Below, piece after piece: positions 57,188 through 64,000 of a stretch of DNA of 64,000 nucleotides. Within the stretch, counting starts at the first letter, position 1; each line of letters starts with the position of its first letter. Source of the stretch: Pseudomonas silesiensis. GTDB lineage: Bacteria > Pseudomonadota > Gammaproteobacteria > Pseudomonadales > Pseudomonadaceae. A model generated the notes under the pieces. The model saw only the letters and a program-made list of their open reading frames with translations, had not been told where the DNA came from and did no database searches. Both the position numbers and the translations under genes were made by a program. The stretch is from contig NZ_CP014870.1 in the NCBI RefSeq assembly GCF_001661075.1, positions 2,934,501 to 2,998,500 of the forward strand, written 5' to 3'.

Positions 57188-59362
57188 ATGACTACGCTTG
57201 CTGGAGATGACCCAACGGGCATTCCCATGCAAGCGCTGCTTTTATACTTCAAGGCGATGCTGAACCCCGGGCGCGGGGTGCTGCTGTTCGCCTTGCGGAC
57301 GATCGCCGCCGGGCTGTTGACCCTGTACCTGGCCTTCCTGTTCGACCTCGACCAACCCAAGTGGTCGATCATGGCGGTGGTCATCGTCAGCCAGCCGTTG
57401 GCTGGCATGGCCCTGGCCCGCAGTTTCGGCCAGGTCATCGGCACCACCCTCGGGGCCGTCGTGGCGGTATTGATCATGGCGATCTTTCCCCAGGCGCCGT
57501 TGCCTTTCATCCTCACGCTGGCCCTGTGGCTGGCACTCTGTACCGCCGGCGGTACCTTGTATCGCTACACCAGTTCCCAGGCGTTTGTGTTGAGTGGCTA
57601 CACGGCGGTGATCGTGGCGCTGCTGGCGGTGCCTGACCAGGACGGCACCTTCCTGCTGGCCGTGACCCGTGTGACCGAAACCCTGTTGGCGGTGGCTTGC
57701 GTGTGCGTGGTCAGCTTGCTCACGGCGCGACCGGAAGCCGTGGCCCGGGATTATTTCGCCCGGATCGATCAAGTGATCAAGCTGCTCGCGACCCATGCGG
57801 CCGCCGTCATTCGCACCGAGGAAAGCGAGGCCGACTTCCGCCGGCGGCAGATGAAGCTGTTGGGCGAGATCAGTGCCCTTGAAGGGGTACGGCGACATTT
57901 GTACTTCGATGCGCCTCGCCTGCGTAGTGCCAACGGTCTGGTGCAGTTGCTCGGCAATCAATTGGTGCTGCTGACCTCGCGGCTGATGGCGTTGCGTCAC
58001 CAGCGGGAACTGCTATTAGAACGCTGGAAAGGTGCACTGCCCGTCGACTCACAGCGCCTGCTTGCCGAAGAACTGGTGTTCCTCGATGAAGTGGCCCGAC
58101 AGGGGCGCTCGTTATCGACCGAGGCCCGCCACCATTTCACTGCGCTGCAACAACGTTTCGATGAACTGGCCTACCGCTCTGAACGACTGGCCGAAACGAT
58201 GCCGGCCACGTTGCGCTCCCTGGCGTGGTCGCTGCGTTGGGAGCAGGCACGGATGTTGGAGCAGCTGAATCAGATCCTGGACCTGAGCGACGCGATTCAG
58301 GAGGGGCGTGAAGCCAGTTGCGTATTTCGCGGCCAGGATAATCCGTTGCATCTGGATTTCACCCTGGCGGCGATGAATGCGATCCGCGCATTTACCGCGC
58401 TGCTGGTGGCCGGTCTGATCTGGATCGAGACCGCGTGGGACGGCGCGAGGGGTGGAATGATCGTGGTAGGGGTTCTGTGTTCCTTGATGGCGACTTTTCC
58501 GCGACCGCTACTGGCCGCCCAGAGTTTTGCCAGGGGGCTGGCCCTGGCGCTGGTGGTCTCGGCGCTCTATCAGTTCATGTTGGTGCCCATGATCAGTGAC
58601 TTCGAGTTGCTGGCCTTGCTGCTGGCGCCGTTGTTGTATGCCGTCGCGGTGGGATTGGCCAGTCCGGCAACCACGGGCACGGGCATTGGTCTTGGGCTGT
58701 TGACGTTCCTGTTGCTGGGGCCGCAAAACGTGGGGACAGGCCAGAACACCGCGATCCTGTGGTTCGAATTTGCGGGCGCCTATGTCTATGCCGTCACGCT
58801 GGCGTTGAGTGTCTACGTCCTGATCTTTCCATTCAGGCCCGATTTGCGCATACGCCGGCTGTTTACCGAGAACCGCGAGCAGGTCTACGCTTTGCTGAAG
58901 ACACCCGCCGCCGATGAGCAACAATTTGCCTTTGAAAGCCGCATGGTCGATCGCCTGACCATGATGTTGGGACTGTTGCCGGCTACCCCTGACAAACAGT
59001 CCGGCGAGCTGTTCGAAGTCAGCCTCGGGTGCATGGCACTGGGTGTTGCCTTGAACCAGCTCAGACAACAGGGTCAAAGCAATACGTTGCTCAGTACCGA
59101 TCAACAACACCGGTTGCTGGCAGCTGTGCGTGAAACAGGACGATGGGTCGCCGGGCGCCCCGGAATTGACCTTGAACAGCTGCTGGAAACCTTGCGTGTC
59201 CTGGGCGATGAAATGGACGACCTGCATACAGACGTGCATGAACACCTGTGGTCGGTATTCAGGATGCGCGTGGCGCTGCTGATCGTGGTGTCGTTCCTGC
59301 AGCGATACCCCGGCTATTTTCAACCCGCAGGCGTGGAAGGAGTACCCGTCCTTGCCCATTGA
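57188..59362 (+). CDS. FUSC-family aromatic-acid exporter (AaeB-like)
   Basis: A 724-residue inner-membrane protein of the FUSC/AaeB family. Two blocks of membrane helices (about 25-180 and about 400-540) are each followed by a cytoplasmic helical region. Typical text is LAFLFDLDQPKWSIMAVVIVSQPLAGMALARSFGQVIGT. It would export aromatic carboxylates or other organic acids with the DUF1656 and HlyD-type partners downstream. ATG 57188 has GAGG upstream. The stop lies inside the next gene (11-bp overlap), so the three-gene unit is tightly coupled. Confidence 0.9.
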   Translation: MTTLAGDDPTGIPMQALLLYFKAMLNPGRGVLLFALRTIAAGLLTLYLAFLFDLDQPKWSIMAVVIVSQPLAGMALARSFGQVIGTTLGAVVAVLIMAIFPQAPLPFILTLALWLALCTAGGTLYRYTSSQAFVLSGYTAVIVALLAVPDQDGTFLLAVTRVTETLLAVACVCVVSLLTARPEAVARDYFARIDQVIKLLATHAAAVIRTEESEADFRRRQMKLLGEISALEGVRRHLYFDAPRLRSANGLVQLLGNQLVLLTSRLMALRHQRELLLERWKGALPVDSQRLLAEELVFLDEVARQGRSLSTEARHHFTALQQRFDELAYRSERLAETMPATLRSLAWSLRWEQARMLEQLNQILDLSDAIQEGREASCVFRGQDNPLHLDFTLAAMNAIRAFTALLVAGLIWIETAWDGARGGMIVVGVLCSLMATFPRPLLAAQSFARGLALALVVSALYQFMLVPMISDFELLALLLAPLLYAVAVGLASPATTGTGIGLGLLTFLLLGPQNVGTGQNTAILWFEFAGAYVYAVTLALSVYVLIFPFRPDLRIRRLFTENREQVYALLKTPAADEQQFAFESRMVDRLTMMLGLLPATPDKQSGELFEVSLGCMALGVALNQLRQQGQSNTLLSTDQQHRLLAAVRETGRWVAGRPGIDLEQLLETLRVLGDEMDDLHTDVHEHLWSVFRMRVALLIVVSFLQRYPGYFQPAGVEGVPVLAH

Positions 59363-59552
59363 TCTGGAAGTAGGTGGCGTCTACTTGCCACCGATCGCTC
59401 AGGCCTTGCTGCTGGCCTTGCCGATTTTCCTGCTGCTGGACTGGACCTTGCGCCGCCTGGGGGTGCTGGGTTTCGTCTGGCACGAGGCCTTGTTCGAAGG
59501 CGCGTTGTACGCCTGCGTGTGCGCGACGCTGATTCTGCTGATGGGAGCCTGA
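59352..59552 (+). CDS. DUF1656 small membrane protein (AaeX-like)
   Basis: A 66-residue protein with two membrane helices (AQALLLALPIFLLLDWTL and FEGALYACVCATLILLM). DUF1656 proteins always accompany FUSC and HlyD-type exporter genes, as here. AAGGAG stands 9 nt before the TTG start, which supports this unusual start codon. It overlaps the exporter gene by 11 bp and precedes the membrane-fusion gene by 4 nt. Confidence 0.9.
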   Translation: MPIDLEVGGVYLPPIAQALLLALPIFLLLDWTLRRLGVLGFVWHEALFEGALYACVCATLILLMGA

Positions 59553-59556
59553 CGCA

Positions 59557-60531
59557 GTGAAGAAGATTATGCCCCGACTGGTGACGGCGGCGGTGGTCGT
59601 GCTGGCCTTTGTGCTCGGCTGGTTCGCCTGGGAGCATTACACCCGTGCGCCCTGGACCCGGGACGCGCGAGTACGCGCCGATGTGGTGACGCTATCGGCG
59701 GACGTCGCGGGTCGCATCGTCAGCCTCGCTGTCCAGGACAATCAACATGTGGAGAAGGGGCAGTTGCTCCTGGAAATCGACCCGGCGCGCTATGTTCTGG
59801 CGGTGGAGCACGCCAGGCGCTCGGTGGAGGTGGCGAAAGCGGCCCTGGGTCAATCCGAAGCGACGATCGTCGCCAGCGGCGCACTGCTCAGGCAGCGGCA
59901 GAGCGAAGAGCGCCGGCGTCGCACCCTCAAGGATCGCGCTGCAATCTCCGGCGAGGAGTGGGAGAAATCCAGCACGGACGTGGCGGTGGCGCAGGCTGAG
60001 TTGCTGCGCAACCAGGCCATCCTGGGGCTGGCCCAGGCCAACGTGCAACTGTCCATCGCGGCATTGACCCAGGCGGAACTGGATTTGCAACGCACCCGGG
60101 TCGAAGCGCCTGTCACCGGGTACGTCACCAACCTGCTGACCCGCCAGGGCGACTATGCCACCGCCGGTGGGGCGCTGTTGGCGCTGGTGGACAGCGACTC
60201 GTTTTATGTCAGCGGCTACTTTGAAGAAACCAAGTTGCCGCGAATCGAGGAGGGCGACCGGGTCCGGATCGAATTGATGAGCGGGGAAACCTTCGGCGGC
60301 ACGGTGAAAAGCATTGCCTTCGCCATCGCCGACCGGGAAAACCTGCCCGGAGGCCGATTGTTGGCCAACATCAATCCCAGCTACACCTGGGTCAAACTGG
60401 CGCAGCGGGTGCCGGTGCGGATACAGATCGATGCCGACTATGCGGGTAAAAACCGCCTTCGCGCCGGGACCACGGCCACCGTCACCGTCCAGGAAAACCA
60501 CACTGACGCAGGCACCCATAACCCCCTGTAG
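59557..60531 (+). CDS. HlyD-family membrane-fusion protein (AaeA-like)
   Basis: A 324-residue periplasmic adaptor. The N-terminal anchor helix is LVTAAVVVLAFVLGWFAWEHY. A biotinyl-lipoyl part (VVTLSADVAGRIVSLAVQDNQ, about 43-63) is followed by a helical hairpin and a beta-barrel domain with SFYVSGYFEETKLPRIEEGDRV (about 225-246). It connects the FUSC exporter to an outer-membrane channel. The start is GTG 59557. No channel gene is in this operon; the convergent oprN channel belongs to another pump. Confidence 0.9.
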   Translation: MKKIMPRLVTAAVVVLAFVLGWFAWEHYTRAPWTRDARVRADVVTLSADVAGRIVSLAVQDNQHVEKGQLLLEIDPARYVLAVEHARRSVEVAKAALGQSEATIVASGALLRQRQSEERRRRTLKDRAAISGEEWEKSSTDVAVAQAELLRNQAILGLAQANVQLSIAALTQAELDLQRTRVEAPVTGYVTNLLTRQGDYATAGGALLALVDSDSFYVSGYFEETKLPRIEEGDRVRIELMSGETFGGTVKSIAFAIADRENLPGGRLLANINPSYTWVKLAQRVPVRIQIDADYAGKNRLRAGTTATVTVQENHTDAGTHNPL

Positions 60532-60563
60532 GAGCTGTGCGCAGATTCTGTGACTGGCGCAGA

Positions 60564-60600
60564 ACCTGTAGGAGCCCGGCTTGCCGGCGAAGGGGCCCGA
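60564..60600. repeat. Single REP copy
   Basis: One diverged REP (CTGTAGGAGCCCGGCTTGCC) lies between the adaptor gene and the oprN terminator. Confidence 0.7.
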
Positions 60601-60622
60601 ACAGACACCACAAAACCTTCAG

Positions 60623-60657
60623 AAAAAAAACCCCGCGACCGAATGAGGCGCGGGGCT
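60623..60657 (-). terminator. Terminator of the mexEF-oprN-type operon
   Basis: CCCCGCG and CGCGGGG form a 7-bp stem, followed on the minus strand by eight T residues, about 45 nt past the oprN stop. Confidence 0.9.
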
Positions 60658-60702
60658 AAAAGTCTGGTTGGTTGCGGCCAACCAAAGGAACTCGTTGCTA
60701 AG

Positions 60703-62124
60703 TTACTTGCTAGCGACTGTCTCTGGTTGCCAGCCACCGCCCAATGCCTTGTAAATCGCGACAATCCCGCGATACAGATCGACTTCCGCCTGGGCCTGGG
60801 TGTCTTCCGCGGCCAGGCGCTCACGCTGGGCATCGAGCAGGACGAGGAAGTCCGCCGTGCCTTCGCGGTAACGGATTTGTGCCAGGTCGGCGGCGGCACG
60901 GCTCGATTCACTCTGGCGAATCAGCGAAATCAGGCGTTGCTGACGCTTGCCGTAGTCGCTGAAGGCGTTTTCCGATTCTTCCAGTGCCAGCAGCACTTGC
61001 TGTTCGTAGGTCGCCAGCGCGCCTTCGGCTTCGGCATCGGCGCCGCGCAAACGGGCGCGCACACTGCCCAGGTCGAACGCCGCCCAGGTGATGCTCGGGC
61101 CCAGCGCCCAGGCGTTGGCCGCCGAGGAACCGATCTGCGAACCGCGCCCGGCGGTGAAGCCGAGGAAGCCGCTGAGGCTGACCCGCGGGAACAAGTCAGC
61201 CTTGGCCACGCCGATACGCGCCGTGGCCGCAGCCAATTGGCGTTCGGCGCTACGGATGTCCGGACGACGTTGCAGCAGTTCACCCGGATCACCGATCGGC
61301 AGGGCTTTGGCAATCGCCGGCAAGTCCTTGGGACTGAGGTCGACGCTCAGCTTGTCCGGACGTTCACCCAGCAGCGTGGCGATGCGGTTTTTCTGCCGGA
61401 CCTGTTCCGCCTGCAGTTGCGGCACGCTGGCTTCCACAGACGCCAGGCGCGCATCGGCACGGACCACATCGAGCTGATCGCCCACGCCGGCATCACGCAG
61501 GCTTTCGGTGATCTTGCGCGATTCCTGCTGGTTGTTCAGGTTGGCCAGGGCGATCTTTTCCCGCAGTTGCGCACCGCGCAGTTGACCGTAGGCGTCCACC
61601 AGTTCGGCAATCATGCTGACTTGCAGCTGGTACAGATCGGCTTCGGCGGCCTGCTGCCCGGCGTCGCTGGATTCCAGATTGCGCTGGATGCGACCGAACA
61701 GGTCCAGCTCCCAGGCCATGTCCAGCCCCAGGTCGTAGCGTTCGCTGTTGACCCGGTCGGTGGTCTGGCCGGGAATCTGTCCCTTGCCCAGATTACTGCT
61801 GGCGCGACTGGTGATGGTCGGCATGGCGTCATTGCTGGCGTCGTCGCGGATCGCCCGTGCCGCTTTCCAGCGGGCGAAGGCGACGCGCAGATCACGGTTG
61901 CCTTGCAGCGATTGCGTCACCAACCGGTTGAGGGTCGGGTCTTCGAACTGCTGCCACCAGATGCCTTCGAAGCGAGCGCGGTCGAAGTTTTTCTGCCCGG
62001 CGGCGCCATCGGTAGCATGAGTGATGTTGGCCGGCTCGGTGGCCGGGGTCTTGTAGTCCGGGCCGACGGCACAGGCACTCAGGGCCAGCACCAGCAGGCT
62101 CGGCAGAAAGGCTTTCAGGCTCAT
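60703..62124 (-). CDS. oprN: RND efflux outer-membrane lipoprotein OprN
   Basis: A 473-residue outer-membrane channel of the NodT/OprM family. The lipoprotein signal has a lipobox LSACAVGPDY near residue 15-24 (Cys18). Two tandem helical repeats with ELVDAYGQLRGAQLREKIALAN (first half) and ALATYEQQVLLALEESENAFSDYGKRQQ (second half) form the periplasmic tunnel. It overlaps mexF by 4 bp. MexF similarity makes OprN the best name. The channel partners MexE-MexF to expel antibiotics and other toxic compounds. A strong terminator follows. Confidence 0.9.
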   Translation of the reverse strand: MSLKAFLPSLLVLALSACAVGPDYKTPATEPANITHATDGAAGQKNFDRARFEGIWWQQFEDPTLNRLVTQSLQGNRDLRVAFARWKAARAIRDDASNDAMPTITSRASSNLGKGQIPGQTTDRVNSERYDLGLDMAWELDLFGRIQRNLESSDAGQQAAEADLYQLQVSMIAELVDAYGQLRGAQLREKIALANLNNQQESRKITESLRDAGVGDQLDVVRADARLASVEASVPQLQAEQVRQKNRIATLLGERPDKLSVDLSPKDLPAIAKALPIGDPGELLQRRPDIRSAERQLAAATARIGVAKADLFPRVSLSGFLGFTAGRGSQIGSSAANAWALGPSITWAAFDLGSVRARLRGADAEAEGALATYEQQVLLALEESENAFSDYGKRQQRLISLIRQSESSRAAADLAQIRYREGTADFLVLLDAQRERLAAEDTQAQAEVDLYRGIVAIYKALGGGWQPETVASK

Positions 62125-64000
62125 TGTTGCGCCTCCAGTTTCAGCGCCTTGGCCGCTTTGCGTTTCTCGCCGCGCTCCACGAAATTACGAATCAACACGT
62201 AGAACACCGGCGTCAGCAACAGACCGAAGAAGGTCACCCCGAGCATCCCGGAGAACACCGCCACACCCATTGCGTGACGCATCTCGGCACCGGCACCGCT
62301 GGAGAACACCAATGGCACCACACCCATGATGAACGCGAAGGAGGTCATCAGGATCGGCCGCAGACGCAGGCGGCACGCTTCGAGTACTGCTTCGAGCGGG
62401 CTCATGCCTTCGTCCTGCTGTTTATCCTTGGCGAACTCGACGATCAGAATCGCGTTCTTGCAGGCAAGCCCCACCAGTACGATCAAACCGATCTGGGTGA
62501 AGATGTTGTTGTCGCCTCCCGATGCAATCACCCCGGTGATGGCCGACAACAGGGTCATCGGTACGATCAGGATCACCGCCAGTGGCAGGCTCCAGCTTTC
62601 GTACTGTGCCGCGAGTACCAGGAACGCCAGCAATACGCAGAGCGGGAACACGAACAGCGCAGTGTTGCCGGACAGAATCTGCTGGTAGGTCAGGTCGGTC
62701 CATTCGTAGGTCATGCCGTTGGGCAGTTCTTCTTTGAGCAGTTTCTCGATGGCTTTTTCCGCCTGGCCGGAGCTGTAGCCCGGGGCAGCGGCACCGTTGA
62801 TTTCGGCGGTGATGAAGCCGTTGTAGTGCATCACGCGATCCGGGCCCGAGGTGTCGCTGACCTTGATGAAGGTCGCCAGCGGGATCATTTCGCCCTTGTT
62901 GTTACGCACTTTCAGCTGACCGATCTGGTCCGGCTCGAGACGGAACTGTTGCTCGGCCTGAACGTTGACCTGATAGGTGCGACCGAAGCGGTTGAAGTCG
63001 TTGGCATACAGCGAACCCAGGTAGATCTGCAGGGTGTCGAAGATGTCGCTGACGGCCACGCCATGGGTCTTGGCTTTTTCCCGGTCGATGGCGGCATCGA
63101 CCTGGGGCACGTTCACCGTGTAGCTGGTGAACAGGGCGGCCAGTTCCGGTACGTTGTGGCTTTTGTTGATGATGTTCATGGTTTCTTTGTACAGCTCGTC
63201 ATAGCCCAGGTTGCCCCGGTCTTCGATCTGCAGGCGGAAACCGCCAATGGTGCCCAGGCCTTGTACCGGCGGCGGCGGGAAGATCGCCATGTAGGCTTCC
63301 TGAATCCCGGCGAACTGGCCGTTCAACGCACCGGCAATCGCACCGGCAGACATGCTCGGGTCTTTACGCTCGTCGAAGGGTTTCAGGGTAACGAAGACGA
63401 TGCCGGCGTTAGGGCTGTTGGTGAACCCGTTGATCGACAGGCCGGGGAACGCCACCGCACTTTCCACGCCAGGCTGTTTCAAGGCCAGGTCGGACATGCG
63501 CTTGATCACGTCTTCGGTACGGTCCAGGCTCGAGGCATCTGGCAGTTGCGCGAAGGCCACCAGGTATTGCTTGTCCTGGCCGGGGACGAAACCGGTCGGG
63601 GTGCTGGAGAAACCGAAGAACGTCAGCACCATCAGGCCGGCGTACACCAGCAGGGCGATACCGCTGCTGCGGATGACCCGGCCTACCGTACCGACATAAC
63701 TGTGGCTGGCCTTGTCGAAGAAGCGGTTGAACGGACGGAACAACCAGCCACCGAAAATCTTGTCGAGGACCTTGGAGAAGCGGTCTTTCGGCGCGTCATG
63801 GCTCTTGAGCAACACCGCTGCAAGGGCTGGCGACAGGGTCAGCGAGTTGAAGGCCGAGATCACGGTCGAGATCGCAATGGTCAGGGCGAACTGTTTATAG
63901 AACTGCCCGGTCAAGCCGGAGATGAAGGCCGCCGGGATGAACACTGCACACAACACCAGCGCCGTCGCTATGATCGGACCGGTCACTTCGCGCATCGCAC
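62121..64000 (-). CDS. mexF: RND efflux inner-membrane transporter MexF, C-terminal part
   Basis: About 626 residues are present; the N-terminal 430 or so lie outside the window. The proton-driven pump exports chloramphenicol, quinolones and related compounds in MexF of P. aeruginosa. Close matches are VTGPIIATALVLCAVFIPAAFISGLTG at the visible N-terminal side, SSTPTGFVPGQDKQYLVAFAQLPDASSLDRT (porter domain) and the C-terminal helices (GDNNIFTQIGLIVLVGLACKNAILIVEFAKD). No frameshift is seen. It is expected to follow mexE, which is beyond the edge. The stop overlaps oprN. Confidence 0.94.
   Translation of the reverse strand, partial: AMREVTGPIIATALVLCAVFIPAAFISGLTGQFYKQFALTIAISTVISAFNSLTLSPALAAVLLKSHDAPKDRFSKVLDKIFGGWLFRPFNRFFDKASHSYVGTVGRVIRSSGIALLVYAGLMVLTFFGFSSTPTGFVPGQDKQYLVAFAQLPDASSLDRTEDVIKRMSDLALKQPGVESAVAFPGLSINGFTNSPNAGIVFVTLKPFDERKDPSMSAGAIAGALNGQFAGIQEAYMAIFPPPPVQGLGTIGGFRLQIEDRGNLGYDELYKETMNIINKSHNVPELAALFTSYTVNVPQVDAAIDREKAKTHGVAVSDIFDTLQIYLGSLYANDFNRFGRTYQVNVQAEQQFRLEPDQIGQLKVRNNKGEMIPLATFIKVSDTSGPDRVMHYNGFITAEINGAAAPGYSSGQAEKAIEKLLKEELPNGMTYEWTDLTYQQILSGNTALFVFPLCVLLAFLVLAAQYESWSLPLAVILIVPMTLLSAITGVIASGGDNNIFTQIGLIVLVGLACKNAILIVEFAKDKQQDEGMSPLEAVLEACRLRLRPILMTSFAFIMGVVPLVFSSGAGAEMRHAMGVAVFSGMLGVTFFGLLLTPVFYVLIRNFVERGEKRKAAKALKLEAQQ

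Overview
The window is chromosomal DNA of a fluorescent Pseudomonas (P. fluorescens group). The evidence is high GC content, the gene repertoire (a gnd-zwf pair, a fapABCDEF amyloid operon, a mannitol ABC operon with MtlR, a MexF/OprN-type pump, LpxO, DUF1652 and DUF2790 proteins) and many REP palindromes built on the core GTGGGAGCGGGCTTGCCCGC. No rRNA, tRNA, CRISPR array or prophage was seen.

Layout. 1-2.7 kb: the end of gnd, then zwf and a HAD phosphatase, coupled by 4-bp overlaps. 2.8-6.3 kb: NhaB antiporter, a delta-60 repeat protein and a small conserved protein. 6.5-13.1 kb: a sigma-54 enhancer-binding protein convergent with the complete fap operon. fapA is preceded by a -24/-12 promoter with a palindrome farther upstream, and a hairpin terminator separates fapC from fapD. 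13.3-18.9 kb: NadR-like kinase and PnuC, a 776-bp imperfectly palindromic repeat, a single-Cache chemoreceptor, UppP, DUF1294 and YjbR proteins. 18.9-23.3 kb: a scarred region. A LysR gene divergent from azoR has been split; its first codons remain beside azoR while its effector domain lies 3.8 kb away. Between them are a second LysR, fragments of a regulator and of an aldehyde dehydrogenase, and a PL7 alginate lyase.

23.4-35 kb: azoreductase, a secreted hydrolase, an MFS transporter, an IS110-family element inserted in a REP, an ABC-F ATPase, LpxO, Ku, a PQQ-dependent sugar dehydrogenase and small Pseudomonas proteins. 35-44 kb: mannitol/arabitol uptake and catabolism (mtlE-F-G-K-D, xylulokinase, and mtlR upstream), with REPs between several genes. 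44-57 kb: a glycosyltransferase, then a signalling block. It holds receivers, a CHASE3-GAF hybrid kinase, stand-alone CheR and CheB, a receiver-kinase, a hybrid kinase translationally coupled to a KaiC-like double ATPase, and a TPR/HEAT protein. 57-60.5 kb: an AaeB/DUF1656/AaeA-type efflux operon. 60.7-64 kb: oprN and the 3' part of mexF.

The strongest unannotated signal is in the IS110 element. Its roughly 200-nt leader reads as a bridge RNA: two 7-nt guides match the two halves of the REP target exactly, and a second loop nearly matches the element's own ends. The fap locus carries a legible regulatory design: an RpoN promoter, an upstream palindrome, an adjacent activator and an internal attenuator.
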